Shown here piece after piece: positions 33,514 through 41,805 of a DNA stretch of 41,805 nt. Positions within the stretch are counted from its first letter, which is position 1, and each line of letters starts with the position of its first letter. The stretch is from Microcoleus sp. CSU_2_2 (GTDB taxonomy: Bacteria; Cyanobacteriota; Cyanobacteriia; Cyanobacteriales; Microcoleaceae). Both the position numbers and the translations under genes were made by a program. The stretch lies in assembly GCA_012035135.1 (NCBI GenBank), contig JAAUPI010000016.1:1-41805 (forward strand), written 5' to 3'. The notes beneath the pieces are model-generated. The model searched no databases, was not told the origin of the DNA, and was given only the letters and a program-made list of their open reading frames with translations.

Positions 33514-36500
33514 ATGAACAACGGCAAAGTAAGAATTTACGAATTATCACGGGAACTAAATTTGGATAATAAAGACATCTTGGCAGTTTGCGAGCGGCTC
33601 AATATTTCAGTCAAGAGCCACAGCAGCACAATTACAGAATCCGAAGCAGAACGCATTCGCAAAACGGCGGAAAAATACGTAGCCAGCCACTCTTCCCCCG
33701 GCAAGCCAGCTCCTCCTGAGAGAGCAGCAGTGCCATCTAGAGAATCTGGCCCTCATCCTAACGATCAAAACAAGAAGCAGCAAATTTTAGAAATACGCAG
33801 TCCAAAAGTACGGCCGCAGGCAGTTGCAAACTCCCAGCAGTCGGGCAACGAGGAGAGAAAACCCCCGCAGGCAACCGTCGCAACTCCCCCCAAATCGCCC
33901 GCCGCTCAACAGCTTCAGCCACCACTTAAACCAAGTATCAATCGACCTGTGCTGTCGAAGCCCAATGTCGCGCCCGCGACCTCCGGCTCGGAAACAGTAG
34001 GTGAGATCGCCTCTGAAACAACCGCGCAGGCTCAGGCACTCCCACCGTCGGACAACGCTCCTGAACGAAAAGAGCGCGTAGCGCAAGTCGCTCCCGGGCC
34101 ATCAGCAAAACTTACATCTCCGCCAGTCAGACCCTCTGCTGAGTCTCCTAACCGCACCCAGCAGAGTCTAGGGAGCAAGCCCGTACTGAAACTTGCCAAA
34201 ACCGAGCAAGAGCAATCAGAACAGGCAGAAAGTCTGGAAGCGCCGGCTAGACCAAGCCGCCCCAGCAGACCAGCGCCGGGAGCTAGCGAATCTCGTGAGG
34301 CTCGACCGCGCCGGGATGGGCCAGCAAGCGCCAAAACTGCACTTGCCGATCGACCCCAGCCCGGTGGTCCGCGCCGGAGCCTTGCTCCCGCAACATCGGC
34401 TACCGGGCTGCGCAGCCGAGGCGGTGACACCGCAACCGCAGGGGAAGACACTGACGACGACGAAGATACGCCATTGGAGATTCCTATTCCTCTCCTGGAT
34501 AGACCCAGCCTCCTGCCCCGTCCCTCCAAAAAGACTTCGGCCATTTGGGAAGAAGATGACGAAGAAAACTCAGATGCTGCCAAAGCTGCCAAAGCTGCCA
34601 AAGTCAAGCAGCAGCGTCGTCTAAAACCTATAGACGATGATGACGATGACTTAGAAAACGGCTTGGATACGCCAACACCAGTTACGGTCAGCCTATCCCT
34701 AGCCCGCCCTGCTAAGGCGAAGTCACAAGCAGCACCCAAATCAACACCAACTCCGGGCTCACCTGGAAGCAGCGGTGGCAAAAATAAGAGACCAGGCCCT
34801 TCTCACGATAAAGGCGCTTCTTCTGGTTCTTCTGGCGGACGCGGTAACCGCGGCAAAACAGCCGAAGCGAAGGTAGAACGTCCAGAAACACTGGTGCTGA
34901 GCAGGCCGATGACTGTTCAGGAACTCGCAGGTACTCTGGCTGTTCCAGAAACGGAAATTATCAAACGGCTGTTCTCTAAAGGTATCGCGGTTAACATTAC
35001 TGAAACGCTAGACATTGCGGCAGTCAGAATGGTTGCCGAAGAGATGGGCGTAGAGGTAGAAACTCCTGAAGCCATATCTGAAGCCATACAAGTGACGGAA
35101 TGGGTGGACGCAGAAGACCTGGAATACCTCCAGCGTCGTCCGCCAGTGGTAACAATTATGGGCCACGTTGATCACGGTAAAACTACCTTGCTCGACTCGA
35201 TCCGCAAAACCAAGGTGGCTCAAGGAGAAGCTGGGGGGATTACCCAGCACATCGGTGCTTATCACGTAGATGTGGAACATGAAGGCAAGAGCCAGCAGGT
35301 GGTATTTTTGGATACGCCCGGTCACGAAGCCTTTACAGCAATGCGGGCTCGTGGAACGCGGGTGACAGACATTGCCATCTTGGTGGTGGCGGCAGATGAC
35401 GGCGTGCGACCCCAGACAATTGAAGCTATTAGCCACGCCAAAGCAGCTAAAGTCCCTATTGTCGTGGCGATCAATAAAGTTGACAAAGAGGGCGCTCAGC
35501 CGGAACGGGTGAAGCAAGAGCTGACAGAGTACGGCTTGGTCGCAGATGACTGGGGTGGCGATATCACGATGGTACCAGTCAGTGCTATCCGAGGAGAAAA
35601 CCTGGATACCCTGTTGGAAATGATTCTGACAGTGGCGGAAATGGAAGACCTCAACGCTAACCCGAACCGACCTGCTAAGGGTACTGTGATTGAAGCTCAC
35701 CTCGACAAGGCAAGGGGACCTGTGGCAACTCTGCTGGTGCAAAATGGCACTCTGCGAGTGGGCGATATTGTGGTCGCTGGCTCGGCTCTGGGCAAGGTAC
35801 GGGCCATGATCGACGACCGGGGCGATCGCGTAGACCAAGCAACTCCCTCCTTCGCAGTGGAAGTGCTCGGACTCCGGGAAGTACCGCAGGCTGGAGACGA
35901 GTTTGATGTCTTCCAAAATGAAAAAGAAGCTGCGGCGATCGCCTCTGGTAGAGCTACTTCTCAACGAGATTCTCGACTGCTTCAAGGTGGCCGGATCAGC
36001 CTCAGCGGCTTCTCTCAACAAGCGAAGGAAGGCGTTCTCAAAGAACTCAACTTGATCTTGAAGGCAGATGTCCAAGGCTCTCTGGAAGCCATTGTTGGCG
36101 CTCTGAGACAACTTCCTCAAAAAGAAGTCCAACTCCGACTGCTGCTATCGGCTCCTGGGGAAATTACAGAAACGGATGTTGACCTCGCCGCGGCTAGCAA
36201 TGCCGTAATTATCGGGTTCAATACTACTCTCGCCACAGGCGCTCGCCAAGCGGCCGACCAAGCGGGGGTAGACGTGCGGGAATACAGCATCATCTACAAA
36301 CTTTTGGATGACATTCAAGGGGCAATGGAAGGCCTGCTAGAACCGGAATTGGTGGAAGAACCTCTGGGTGAAGTGGCAGTCCGTGCTGTGTTCGCGATCG
36401 GTCGTGGGGCTGTGGCTGGATGTATGGTACTCTCTGGCAAAGTCATCCGTAACTGCAAGGTGCGGGTGCGCCGGGGCAATAATGTCATTTACGAAGGTGT

Positions 36501-36654
36501 CCTAGACTCCCTGAAACGGATGAAAGAAGATGCCAAGGAAGTCAATACCGGCTTTGAATGCGGCATTTCCTTGAATGGCTTTAGCGACTGGGCGGAAGGC
36601 GATCTGATTGAAGCCTACCGGATGGTAACTAAACGCCGGACTCTATCGGCATAA
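33514..36654 (+). CDS. infB: Translation initiation factor IF-2
   Basis: The 1,046-residue protein from the ATG at 33514 ([20 protein letters not shown]), the usual cyanobacterial start; a TTG at 33490 would add eight residues. The N-terminal IF2N domain ([20 protein letters not shown]) is followed by a 400-residue Pro/Ser/Ala-rich disordered region with acidic [10 protein letters not shown] patches. A second IF2N-like part ([20 protein letters not shown]) precedes the GTPase with G1 GHVDHGKT (550-557), G3 DTPGHEAF (600-607) and G4 NKVD (654-657). The C-terminal domains bind initiator tRNA ([20 protein letters not shown] onward). It delivers fMet-tRNA to the ribosome. A terminator-like hairpin follows. 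Confidence 0.98.
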   Translation: MNNGKVRIYELSRELNLDNKDILAVCERLNISVKSHSSTITESEAERIRKTAEKYVASHSSPGKPAPPERAAVPSRESGPHPNDQNKKQQILEIRSPKVRPQAVANSQQSGNEERKPPQATVATPPKSPAAQQLQPPLKPSINRPVLSKPNVAPATSGSETVGEIASETTAQAQALPPSDNAPERKERVAQVAPGPSAKLTSPPVRPSAESPNRTQQSLGSKPVLKLAKTEQEQSEQAESLEAPARPSRPSRPAPGASESREARPRRDGPASAKTALADRPQPGGPRRSLAPATSATGLRSRGGDTATAGEDTDDDEDTPLEIPIPLLDRPSLLPRPSKKTSAIWEEDDEENSDAAKAAKAAKVKQQRRLKPIDDDDDDLENGLDTPTPVTVSLSLARPAKAKSQAAPKSTPTPGSPGSSGGKNKRPGPSHDKGASSGSSGGRGNRGKTAEAKVERPETLVLSRPMTVQELAGTLAVPETEIIKRLFSKGIAVNITETLDIAAVRMVAEEMGVEVETPEAISEAIQVTEWVDAEDLEYLQRRPPVVTIMGHVDHGKTTLLDSIRKTKVAQGEAGGITQHIGAYHVDVEHEGKSQQVVFLDTPGHEAFTAMRARGTRVTDIAILVVAADDGVRPQTIEAISHAKAAKVPIVVAINKVDKEGAQPERVKQELTEYGLVADDWGGDITMVPVSAIRGENLDTLLEMILTVAEMEDLNANPNRPAKGTVIEAHLDKARGPVATLLVQNGTLRVGDIVVAGSALGKVRAMIDDRGDRVDQATPSFAVEVLGLREVPQAGDEFDVFQNEKEAAAIASGRATSQRDSRLLQGGRISLSGFSQQAKEGVLKELNLILKADVQGSLEAIVGALRQLPQKEVQLRLLLSAPGEITETDVDLAAASNAVIIGFNTTLATGARQAADQAGVDVREYSIIYKLLDDIQGAMEGLLEPELVEEPLGEVAVRAVFAIGRGAVAGCMVLSGKVIRNCKVRVRRGNNVIYEGVLDSLKRMKEDAKEVNTGFECGISLNGFSDWAEGDLIEAYRMVTKRRTLSA

Positions 36655-36681
36655 TTTTGGATTTGGGATTTGGGATTTTGA

Positions 36682-36718
36682 ATTCAAGGCAGGGTAATTA
36701 CCTGCCTTGAATTTTAAA
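36682..36718 (+). terminator. Intrinsic terminator of infB
   Basis: ATTCAAGGCAGG (36682-36693) pairs exactly with CCTGCCTTGAAT (36701-36712) around seven bases and is followed by TTTAAAGTTT. It ends the rimP-infB cluster. Between it and the next gene are CTTCTTC-type heptamers (about 36808-36829 and 36885-36921). Confidence 0.75.
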
Positions 36719-36933
36719 GTTTCATTCTCGATCGTCCTGAATCGAAAATCTTAAATTTCACAGTGTGACACTAAGCGCATGGGGAAGGTGGGCGTCAATA
36801 TTACCTCTTCCTTCTTCCTTCTTCCTTCTCGATCAATCTTGGCAGTTTACGCTAATAATCCATTAGCAAGCGTCAATATTACCTCTTCCTTCTTCCTTCT
36901 TCCTTCTTCCTTCTTCCTTCCTCTGCTATAGAT

Positions 36934-37656
36934 ATGCGTTCTTTTTGGTCTGAACCTTTCTTGTGGATTCACGTTGCTGGGGTGGCGGTACTGCCGATTT
37001 TCCTGGGACTGTGCTTGCTGGGGCTGGCGGTGGGTTCTCCACTACTCCCCGTATGGCTGGAAGTATTTTTAGTTGGGGTGGTGGGTATTGCCCCCGTGTT
37101 GTGGATGCAGTGGTTCCGTCCTTTCTACATTTTTAGTATTTTAGTTGTGGCGGTGAAACCGCAGAATTTAACGCCCTTGCAGCAGCGGATTCTCAGTCGG
37201 TTGAAATCTTCGCTAAATCGAGGGCTCGATCTTTTTGTCGCTGTTTTGCTAGCAATAATTTTGTGGCAACTATACCGATTTGCTCCCCTCGCTGCTGGAG
37301 TGGCGCCGTTTCCTCCTCAATGGCGATTAGCTGGATTGTTGTGGGCTGCTTTAGCTTTCCTTGCTAGCAATTTGTTTTTGCAGGTGCCTGCTAGTGTCAG
37401 CGCTGTTTTGTTGACGCCGGAATCAGAATTTGCAGCTACAAAGCCTTATGCTTTAGAAAAAATTGGGCAGGATTTCACGATCGCAGGTTGGCAAATCGAT
37501 CGCCTTTTGCCTGCTTTTGCGGGCGAGACAACTGCCGATTCCGCTGCGCCCCCAGAGTCGATTCTATCCTCCTTTGCCAAAGAGCAGTCGTCAGAAGGCA
37601 GAACGATCAATCCAGAATCTGCTCATACAAACGGCGCTACATCGTTACCTGACTAG
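36934..37656 (+). CDS. Low-complexity-tail membrane protein
   Basis: The 240-residue protein has about four membrane helices (within 8-34, 38-60, 95-115 and 128-152) with WIHVAGVAVLPIFLGLCLLG, LEVFLVGVVGIAPVLWMQWF and LFVAVLLAIILWQLYRF. A soluble tail from about 175 becomes Ser/Glu/Thr-rich and low in complexity, which fits its common name. I recall such genes lying directly after infB in many cyanobacteria; function unknown. ATG at 36934 follows a heptamer array without a ribosome binding site. Confidence 0.8.
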   Translation: MRSFWSEPFLWIHVAGVAVLPIFLGLCLLGLAVGSPLLPVWLEVFLVGVVGIAPVLWMQWFRPFYIFSILVVAVKPQNLTPLQQRILSRLKSSLNRGLDLFVAVLLAIILWQLYRFAPLAAGVAPFPPQWRLAGLLWAALAFLASNLFLQVPASVSAVLLTPESEFAATKPYALEKIGQDFTIAGWQIDRLLPAFAGETTADSAAPPESILSSFAKEQSSEGRTINPESAHTNGATSLPD

Positions 37657-37908
37657 TCGATCGGAAAGTAACTTGAAAAAAAATTAACCGAAAAGTGTAT
37701 TTAAAGATACTAAACATTTCAGCACTGTGCGATTTAAAATCAATACCTATTCCAAAAGTAATAGTTGAGATTATTAATACTTAATATTGAATTTTCATCA
37801 GAGATTGTTTGTATTTTATATTGGCTATTGTGAGAGAAGAATATATAATAGGAAGTGTCCAGGTAAGCTTTAAATCCTCAAAGGGGATTAAAACAGAGGT
37901 ATAAAAAT

Positions 37909-38133
37909 ATGGCGAATGCTCTACCGATCGCACAAGAACCTCAAGCAGCAGAGCCGATCGAGCTGTGCGACGATTCTCAAATCTGGGAAAATCTCAAAGA
38001 AGCGATCGGCGCAAGTTCTGGATTTCAACGCTGGCAGCTAGAACTCAATTTTGAGTCTCCGCAAGCAACTGTCAGCATCGACCAACAGGTTCGCTGCTAT
38101 TTGCGGGAAACTTTAGAAACTTTGGCTTACTGA
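37909..38133 (+). CDS. Small conserved-type hypothetical protein
   Basis: The 74-residue acidic protein (MANALPIAQEPQAAEPIELC) has an ordered part from about residue 24 (IWENLKEAIGASSGFQRWQL). It then continues with a beta-rich segment and a C-terminal helix (VRCYLRETLETLAY). AGAGGT eight bases upstream supports the ATG. The upstream 252 bases are A/T-rich and hold no other gene. Family not recognised. No membrane or secretion signal. Confidence 0.65.
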   Translation: MANALPIAQEPQAAEPIELCDDSQIWENLKEAIGASSGFQRWQLELNFESPQATVSIDQQVRCYLRETLETLAY

Positions 38134-38194
38134 GCGCAGCAAGACCCGATCTTGTGAAATTCACCGTCAAAGTCCGCCCCATCCCTTCCAATAT

Positions 38195-38446
38195 GCTATG
38201 TCAAGTTGGCAGCCCACAATGTACCGTCAGGTCAGTGTGGGTAATTCACCGAAGAACGAGACGGAAGCCCGTGACTCCCGACATGGGTCGGAAGTTGGTA
38301 ATGGTTGTGCAAACATTGGTCGTCAAGTAGCAACAATACTTGGATTGGATCTAGGTGGAGTTGGTAGAGGTGATTTGTCAGCACCTGTAAGACTTAAATT
38401 ATGGTATACATGAATCCCCGTCCCTTTAGAGCTGGGGAGATGTCAA
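38195..38446 (+). mobile_element. IS200/IS605-like remnant with right-end hairpin
   Basis: The right end has ATCCCCGTCCCTTTAGAGCTGGGG then AGATGTCAAG in the form typical of cyanobacterial IS200/IS605 right ends. Upstream, a 71-codon open frame (38198-38413) reads SPKNETEARDSRHGSEVGNG then LGLDLGGVGRGDLSAPVRLK, plausibly a TnpB C-terminal/omega-RNA region. No transposase domain remains. The right end runs into the 3' end of the HAD gene on the other strand. Confidence 0.5.
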
Positions 38447-39178
38447 GATTTGGATTTCATCAAGAGATGCGATCGCCACATCAGCTTTTTCCAAATGGCT
38501 AACTTCCGCTTTCCCCCAACAAATCCCTATACAGCCCGCCGCACCCGCATTTCTCGCCATTTGAATATCGCCTGCTGAATCTCCCACCATCAAAGTTACT
38601 GCGGGTTCAACTCCTAATTTTTGACAAGCTTGCAAAAATAGTTGCGGATCTGGTTTATTGAGATGAACCGAATCGACACCCATTTCTAACTGAATGTAGT
38701 CGCTTAATTGGTGGTATTTGACAAAATGTTGTACTGTTTCAGTCGTGGCAGCAGAAAGAATTCCCAGTTTCAAACCCGCTTCAGACAAATATTTTAGCAC
38801 TTCCAAACTGCCAACAAATAAAGGAGAAGGCGGGGATTTTTTTAACATTTGGTCGGCTTCATCAAAAGCACGGCTAGCAATAGCTAAAGATTCCAACCAT
38901 CCCCTGCCTGTTTCGGCGATATAGCCGGCTGCTACAATTTCATTTTCCCGGCGGCTGCCTACTGCTAGCAAGCCGGTGGGGTCAATGCTGCTACCTTCGA
39001 TACCAAAAGCCATTTGTAATGGCTCTCCAACACCCGGAATTTGAGCGTCTGCGAGACGCGATCGCTTAATTCCCAAATGTCTTAAAAACTCCTGAGAATC
39101 CTCTAGAGTGCCGTCTTTGTCGAAGATTACAGCTTGGATATTTGAGAAGGTAATGCCCCGACATTTAATAGTTAGCAA
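38426..39178 (-). CDS. HAD-superfamily hydrolase (phosphoglycolate-phosphatase-like)
   Basis: The 250-residue protein has all HAD motifs: motif I FDKDGTLEDS with nucleophile and acid Asp, motif II LSAATTET, motif III Lys in HLNKPDP, and motif IV MVGDSAGDIQMARNAG. The alpha-helical cap is between motifs I and II. Substrate not predictable; phosphoglycolate-phosphatase-like enzymes are the nearest general type. TTG at 39178 is the only in-frame start after a stop; GGGAG nine bases upstream supports it. The last codons (TSPQL and stop) fall inside an IS200/IS605 right-end hairpin, so the original C-terminus was probably replaced. Confidence 0.85.
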   Translation of the reverse strand: MLTIKCRGITFSNIQAVIFDKDGTLEDSQEFLRHLGIKRSRLADAQIPGVGEPLQMAFGIEGSSIDPTGLLAVGSRRENEIVAAGYIAETGRGWLESLAIASRAFDEADQMLKKSPPSPLFVGSLEVLKYLSEAGLKLGILSAATTETVQHFVKYHQLSDYIQLEMGVDSVHLNKPDPQLFLQACQKLGVEPAVTLMVGDSAGDIQMARNAGAAGCIGICWGKAEVSHLEKADVAIASLDEIQILTSPQL

Positions 39179-39283
39179 GAATCATAACTCCCGATTTTCT
39201 ATATTTTTTTGTATTATCTCATGTTGTGTTCTTTTTGGCAATTTTTCTACCAATTCTCAAAACTCATACAGCAATAGCTGTAG

Positions 39284-39340
39284 GGTGCGTCGCTACCGAT
39301 AATCCCTTAACAAAAATCGACAATCTGATAGCGACGCACC
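39284..39340. repeat. Inverted repeat with GGTGCGTCGCTA arms
   Basis: The 12-base arms at 39284-39295 and 39329-39340 are exact reverse complements. Same family as 192-244 and 39584-39640. It lies in the 579-base gap between the HAD gene and the hybrid kinase, which has no gene. Confidence 0.75.
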
Positions 39341-39416
39341 AGTGCAATTAGCGGAGTATAAACAAACAAAAAAATATTCGGATTGTTTGTTTAGCTTCAT
39401 TGTCTAGTGTGCGGAT

Positions 39417-39748
39417 CTGTAAGATTGTCGCTATTTATTACAGATTGTCGGTAGCGACGCACCCTACAAATATTACACTGAAGATAAGACGGTGGTTGAA
39501 ACCGCCGATATTCTTCAACCCGCGGAGGCGGGTTTTGTTTGTGTAGAAGCGGTTTCAACCGCCGAGTATTATATCTGGTATAAGGTGCGTCGCTGTAAGA
39601 TTGTAGCTATTTATTTACAGATTTTCGGTAGCGACGCACCCTACAAATACTGAAGATAAGACGGTGGTTGAAACCGCCGGTATTCTTCAACCCGCGGAGG
39701 CGGGTTTTGTTTGTGTAGAAGCGGTTTCAACCGCCGAGTATTATATCT
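39417..39748. repeat. Two tandem copies of a ~155-bp structured repeat
   Basis: Copy one (39417-39576) and copy two (39593-39748) are nearly identical. Each has a TGTAAGATTGT/GCGACGCACC half and a double hairpin: outer GGTGGTTGAAACCGCC with GCGGTTTCAACCGCC, inner AACCCGCGGAGGCGGGTT followed by TTGTTTGTG. Copy two ends ten bases before the 3' end of the hybrid kinase gene. No reading frame is conserved; the pairing is. It may be a MITE, or act as a terminator for the kinase. Confidence 0.85.
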
Positions 39749-39757
39749 CCACATTAT

Positions 39758-41805
39758 TTAAAATCGTCTTGCTAAATTGGCAACAATTAATACTAATTGA
39801 ACAGGCTTCACAGGCTTAGCAATATGTGTTTGAAAACCAGCTTCGATCGCCCTTTCTCGTTCTTGATCACTCGCATACGCAGTCAGCGCTACCGCTGGGA
39901 TTTGTCCTCCGGCTGACGCAGCAAGATCTCGCACTTGCCGAATTAAGAAATACCCGTTTTCCTCTGGCATTCCCAAATCCGAAACCAGCACGTCATATCT
40001 ACCAGGATTTTCCGTCAAAGCAGCCATCGCTGCCCTTGCAGATTCCACCGTCAAAACCTCAGCCCCATAGTTTTCCAGCATAAATCTTAAGAGCTCGCGG
40101 GTATCGAGATCGTCATCCACAACTAAAACTTGCAAACCTGCCAAAGAAGGAACGCCTTCGTCGATCGCACTTGTGGCCGATTCTAGCAATTCACTCGGAT
40201 CGGTAGAGTTTGGCGATGTCAAATCTTCAGGCAAATTTCGCAGCGGCAACCTCACAATTATTGTAGTTCCTTGTCCCGGACCCGGACTTTCTGTTTGCAC
40301 TGTTCCCCCGTGCAATTCCACAAGATGGTACACGATCGACAAACCCAATCCCAGCCCTGGATTAGTCTTAGTGGTGCTCGAATCTCCTTGGCGGAAGCGA
40401 TCGAAAATATGCGGCAACAACTCGGGCGAAATCCCTTGTCCCGTGTCGGTGACTCGAATTTGAGCGTGACGCTCGATCGCCGAAAGCGCGATTTCCACTC
40501 GTCCCCCCGGCGGAGTAAACTTAATGGCGTTAGACAAGATATTCCACAAAACTTGCTGCAAGCGATCGATATCGCCTAAAACAGTTGCAGAAGTCAACTG
40601 CGAAACAATTGGAATGTTTTTTGCTTCCGCTAAACATTGAACCCCATCGATCGCAGCTTGCACGACTAACCGCAGATCGATCTGGCGGATTTTGAGTTGA
40701 AGCTTGCCGTTGGTAATCCGGGAAATATCGAGAATATCTTCGATTAAGTGAGCTTGCGCCATCGCGTTTCGCTCGATCGCCTCTAGAGCGCGATTAGCGA
40801 CGGATTCCTTCACTTTCTTAGAGCGCAGCATTTGCGTCCAAGCCAGAATCGGAGTCAGGGGATTGCGCAATTCGTGGGAGAGATTCGCTAGAAATTCATC
40901 TTTAGCTCGGTTAGCAATTTCTGCTTGTTGGCGGGCTGACTGTTCCTGCTGCAATAACTGCGATCGATCTCTTTCAAACTGCTTGCGATCGGTGATATCC
41001 TCGATCGACAGCAGAATCATGGAAACGCTGTCTTCTGGTTCCACTTTACAAGCATTTAGCAGCAAAGTTTTCGGCCCGATCCGCTCAAAAACCTGCTCCA
41101 CCTCAAAGTTTTTAATCTCAACATTATTAATTAGAACATCTGCCAAAAAACCTCTCAGTTGCGGGATATTCCACTGCCCGTTAGCTAGTTCAAACCAGTC
41201 AGCTTGCGCGATTTCTGAGGATGAAACTTTAAACATTTCGTGGAACGCTCGATTGGCGGTGTTCACTCGGAAATCAGCATCCAGCACGATTAAAGGTGTT
41301 GGCACGCTTTCCACAATTGTTTCCGCATAGTTGCGGGCTGTTTCTAAGGTTGCAGCACTGCGTTTGAGAGCATCAATATCGATCAAAACTATTACCACAC
41401 CCTCAATCTGGTTTTCGCTCGTCCGGTAAGGACGAATGCGGAGGGCGTACCAATATCCCGATTGAGTTTGCACTTCTTGTTCTTTCGTGTTAAGAGTATC
41501 GATCGTCTCCCCAATCATCGCTTCCAAGTCGGAAATCTCCAGATTGGCTCGGATGTCGCTAAACGGGCGACCGACATCCGTAGAAATCAGATTGAACAGC
41601 CGCTGTGCCATCGGCGTAAAGCTGCGAATCCGCAAATCGTTTGCCAGCATTAAAATTGGAATATTGATACTGGCAAGCAAATTAGTCACGTCGTTATTAA
41701 CCTGCTGCAAATCGAGATTTCGAGTGCGCAGTTCCTCGACAGTGGTAATCAGTTCTTCGTTAGTCGCTTGAATTTCTTCTTTTGCCGTTTCTAGTTCTTC
41801 GTTAA
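39758..41805 (-). CDS. Hybrid sensor histidine kinase with PAS and receiver domains (partial, N-terminus beyond window)
   Basis: The frame is open to the right edge. It begins in the window with a coiled NEELETAKEEIQATNEELIT linker, typical of CheB/CheR-PAS fusion proteins, so the missing front probably has methylesterase/methyltransferase-like domains. Then come PAS one (SINIPILMLANDLRIRSFTP), PAS two (ESVPTPLIVLDADFRVNTAN), the HisKA box LSHELRNPLTPILAW, N box NILSNAIKFTPPGG, G boxes DTGQGIS and GLGLGLSIV, and a C-terminal receiver with DDD and phosphoacceptor in VSDLGMPEENG plus AKPVKP. It is a two-component hybrid; the signal and partner are not visible. Confidence 0.93.
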   Translation of the reverse strand, partial: NEELETAKEEIQATNEELITTVEELRTRNLDLQQVNNDVTNLLASINIPILMLANDLRIRSFTPMAQRLFNLISTDVGRPFSDIRANLEISDLEAMIGETIDTLNTKEQEVQTQSGYWYALRIRPYRTSENQIEGVVIVLIDIDALKRSAATLETARNYAETIVESVPTPLIVLDADFRVNTANRAFHEMFKVSSSEIAQADWFELANGQWNIPQLRGFLADVLINNVEIKNFEVEQVFERIGPKTLLLNACKVEPEDSVSMILLSIEDITDRKQFERDRSQLLQQEQSARQQAEIANRAKDEFLANLSHELRNPLTPILAWTQMLRSKKVKESVANRALEAIERNAMAQAHLIEDILDISRITNGKLQLKIRQIDLRLVVQAAIDGVQCLAEAKNIPIVSQLTSATVLGDIDRLQQVLWNILSNAIKFTPPGGRVEIALSAIERHAQIRVTDTGQGISPELLPHIFDRFRQGDSSTTKTNPGLGLGLSIVYHLVELHGGTVQTESPGPGQGTTIIVRLPLRNLPEDLTSPNSTDPSELLESATSAIDEGVPSLAGLQVLVVDDDLDTRELLRFMLENYGAEVLTVESARAAMAALTENPGRYDVLVSDLGMPEENGYFLIRQVRDLAASAGGQIPAVALTAYASDQERERAIEAGFQTHIAKPVKPVQLVLIVANLARRF

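Noticed and set aside
34032-34781. 249-codon minus-strand frame inside infB
   Set aside because: Mirror of the Pro/Ser/Asp-rich linker; Ser/Arg/Leu-rich low-complexity product without a start signal.
35008-36132. 374-codon minus-strand frame inside infB
   Set aside because: Antisense to the conserved GTPase domain of IF-2; its length reflects codon bias of infB, and no start signal is seen.
38198-38413. 71-codon frame as an independent gene
   Set aside because: It lies wholly within the IS200/IS605-like remnant and ends at the right-end hairpin; best read as a tnpB tail or guide-RNA region.

Overview
The window is a chromosomal segment of a filamentous, non-heterocystous-type cyanobacterium, most like the Oscillatoria/Microcoleus group. 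This is inferred from photosystem II genes (psbB, psbT), many HIP1-type GCGATCGC sites, cyanobacteria-typical proteins (GUN4-fused kinase, infB-linked low-complexity-tail membrane protein), and intergenic regions full of heptanucleotide tandem repeats. No tRNA, rRNA or CRISPR array was seen.

Left part (1-15.5 kb, accessory in character): the first codons of a minus-strand gene, a broken hicB-like antitoxin, a secreted hypothetical protein, a DUF937 protein with a calcium-loop-like tail, and a HAMP sensor histidine kinase. The kinase is divergent from a very large two-partner-secretion (TPS/filamentous haemagglutinin-like) repeat protein ending in a CHAT caspase-like protease domain. That giant gene is split by a one-base loss in an A-run near 6053; restoring it would give about 3,070 residues. 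A membrane-anchored DUF697-type GTPase follows 63 bases downstream.

Middle part (15.5-30.4 kb): a small transaldolase, psbB, psbT, nrdR and rps1, with two miniature IS200/IS605-like elements on either side of psbB-psbT-nrdR. Then come a class III adenylate cyclase with a zinc-ribbon N-terminal region, RNase PH, a second-type adenylate kinase, a corrinoid-adenosyltransferase-like protein without a Walker A motif, a Ser/Thr kinase-GUN4 protein, a membrane protein with a voltage-sensor-like segment, and a decayed WD40 gene.

Right part (30.4-41.8 kb): the transcription/translation cluster rimP-nusA-ylxR-infB, the low-complexity-tail membrane protein, a small conserved protein, an IS200/IS605-like remnant that supplies the last codons of a HAD phosphatase, a block of duplicated structured repeats, and the C-terminal part of a CheB/CheR-type PAS hybrid histidine kinase cut by the window edge.

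The housekeeping blocks (psbB-psbT-nrdR-rps1; rimP-nusA-ylxR-infB) are ordinary. The best candidates for something little described are the TPS-CHAT giant with its GTPase neighbour, the solitary IS200/IS605 ends that carry a conserved RNA-like core and abut host genes, and the many unrelated heptamer repeats. Function assignments are from motif reading only; no database search was run.
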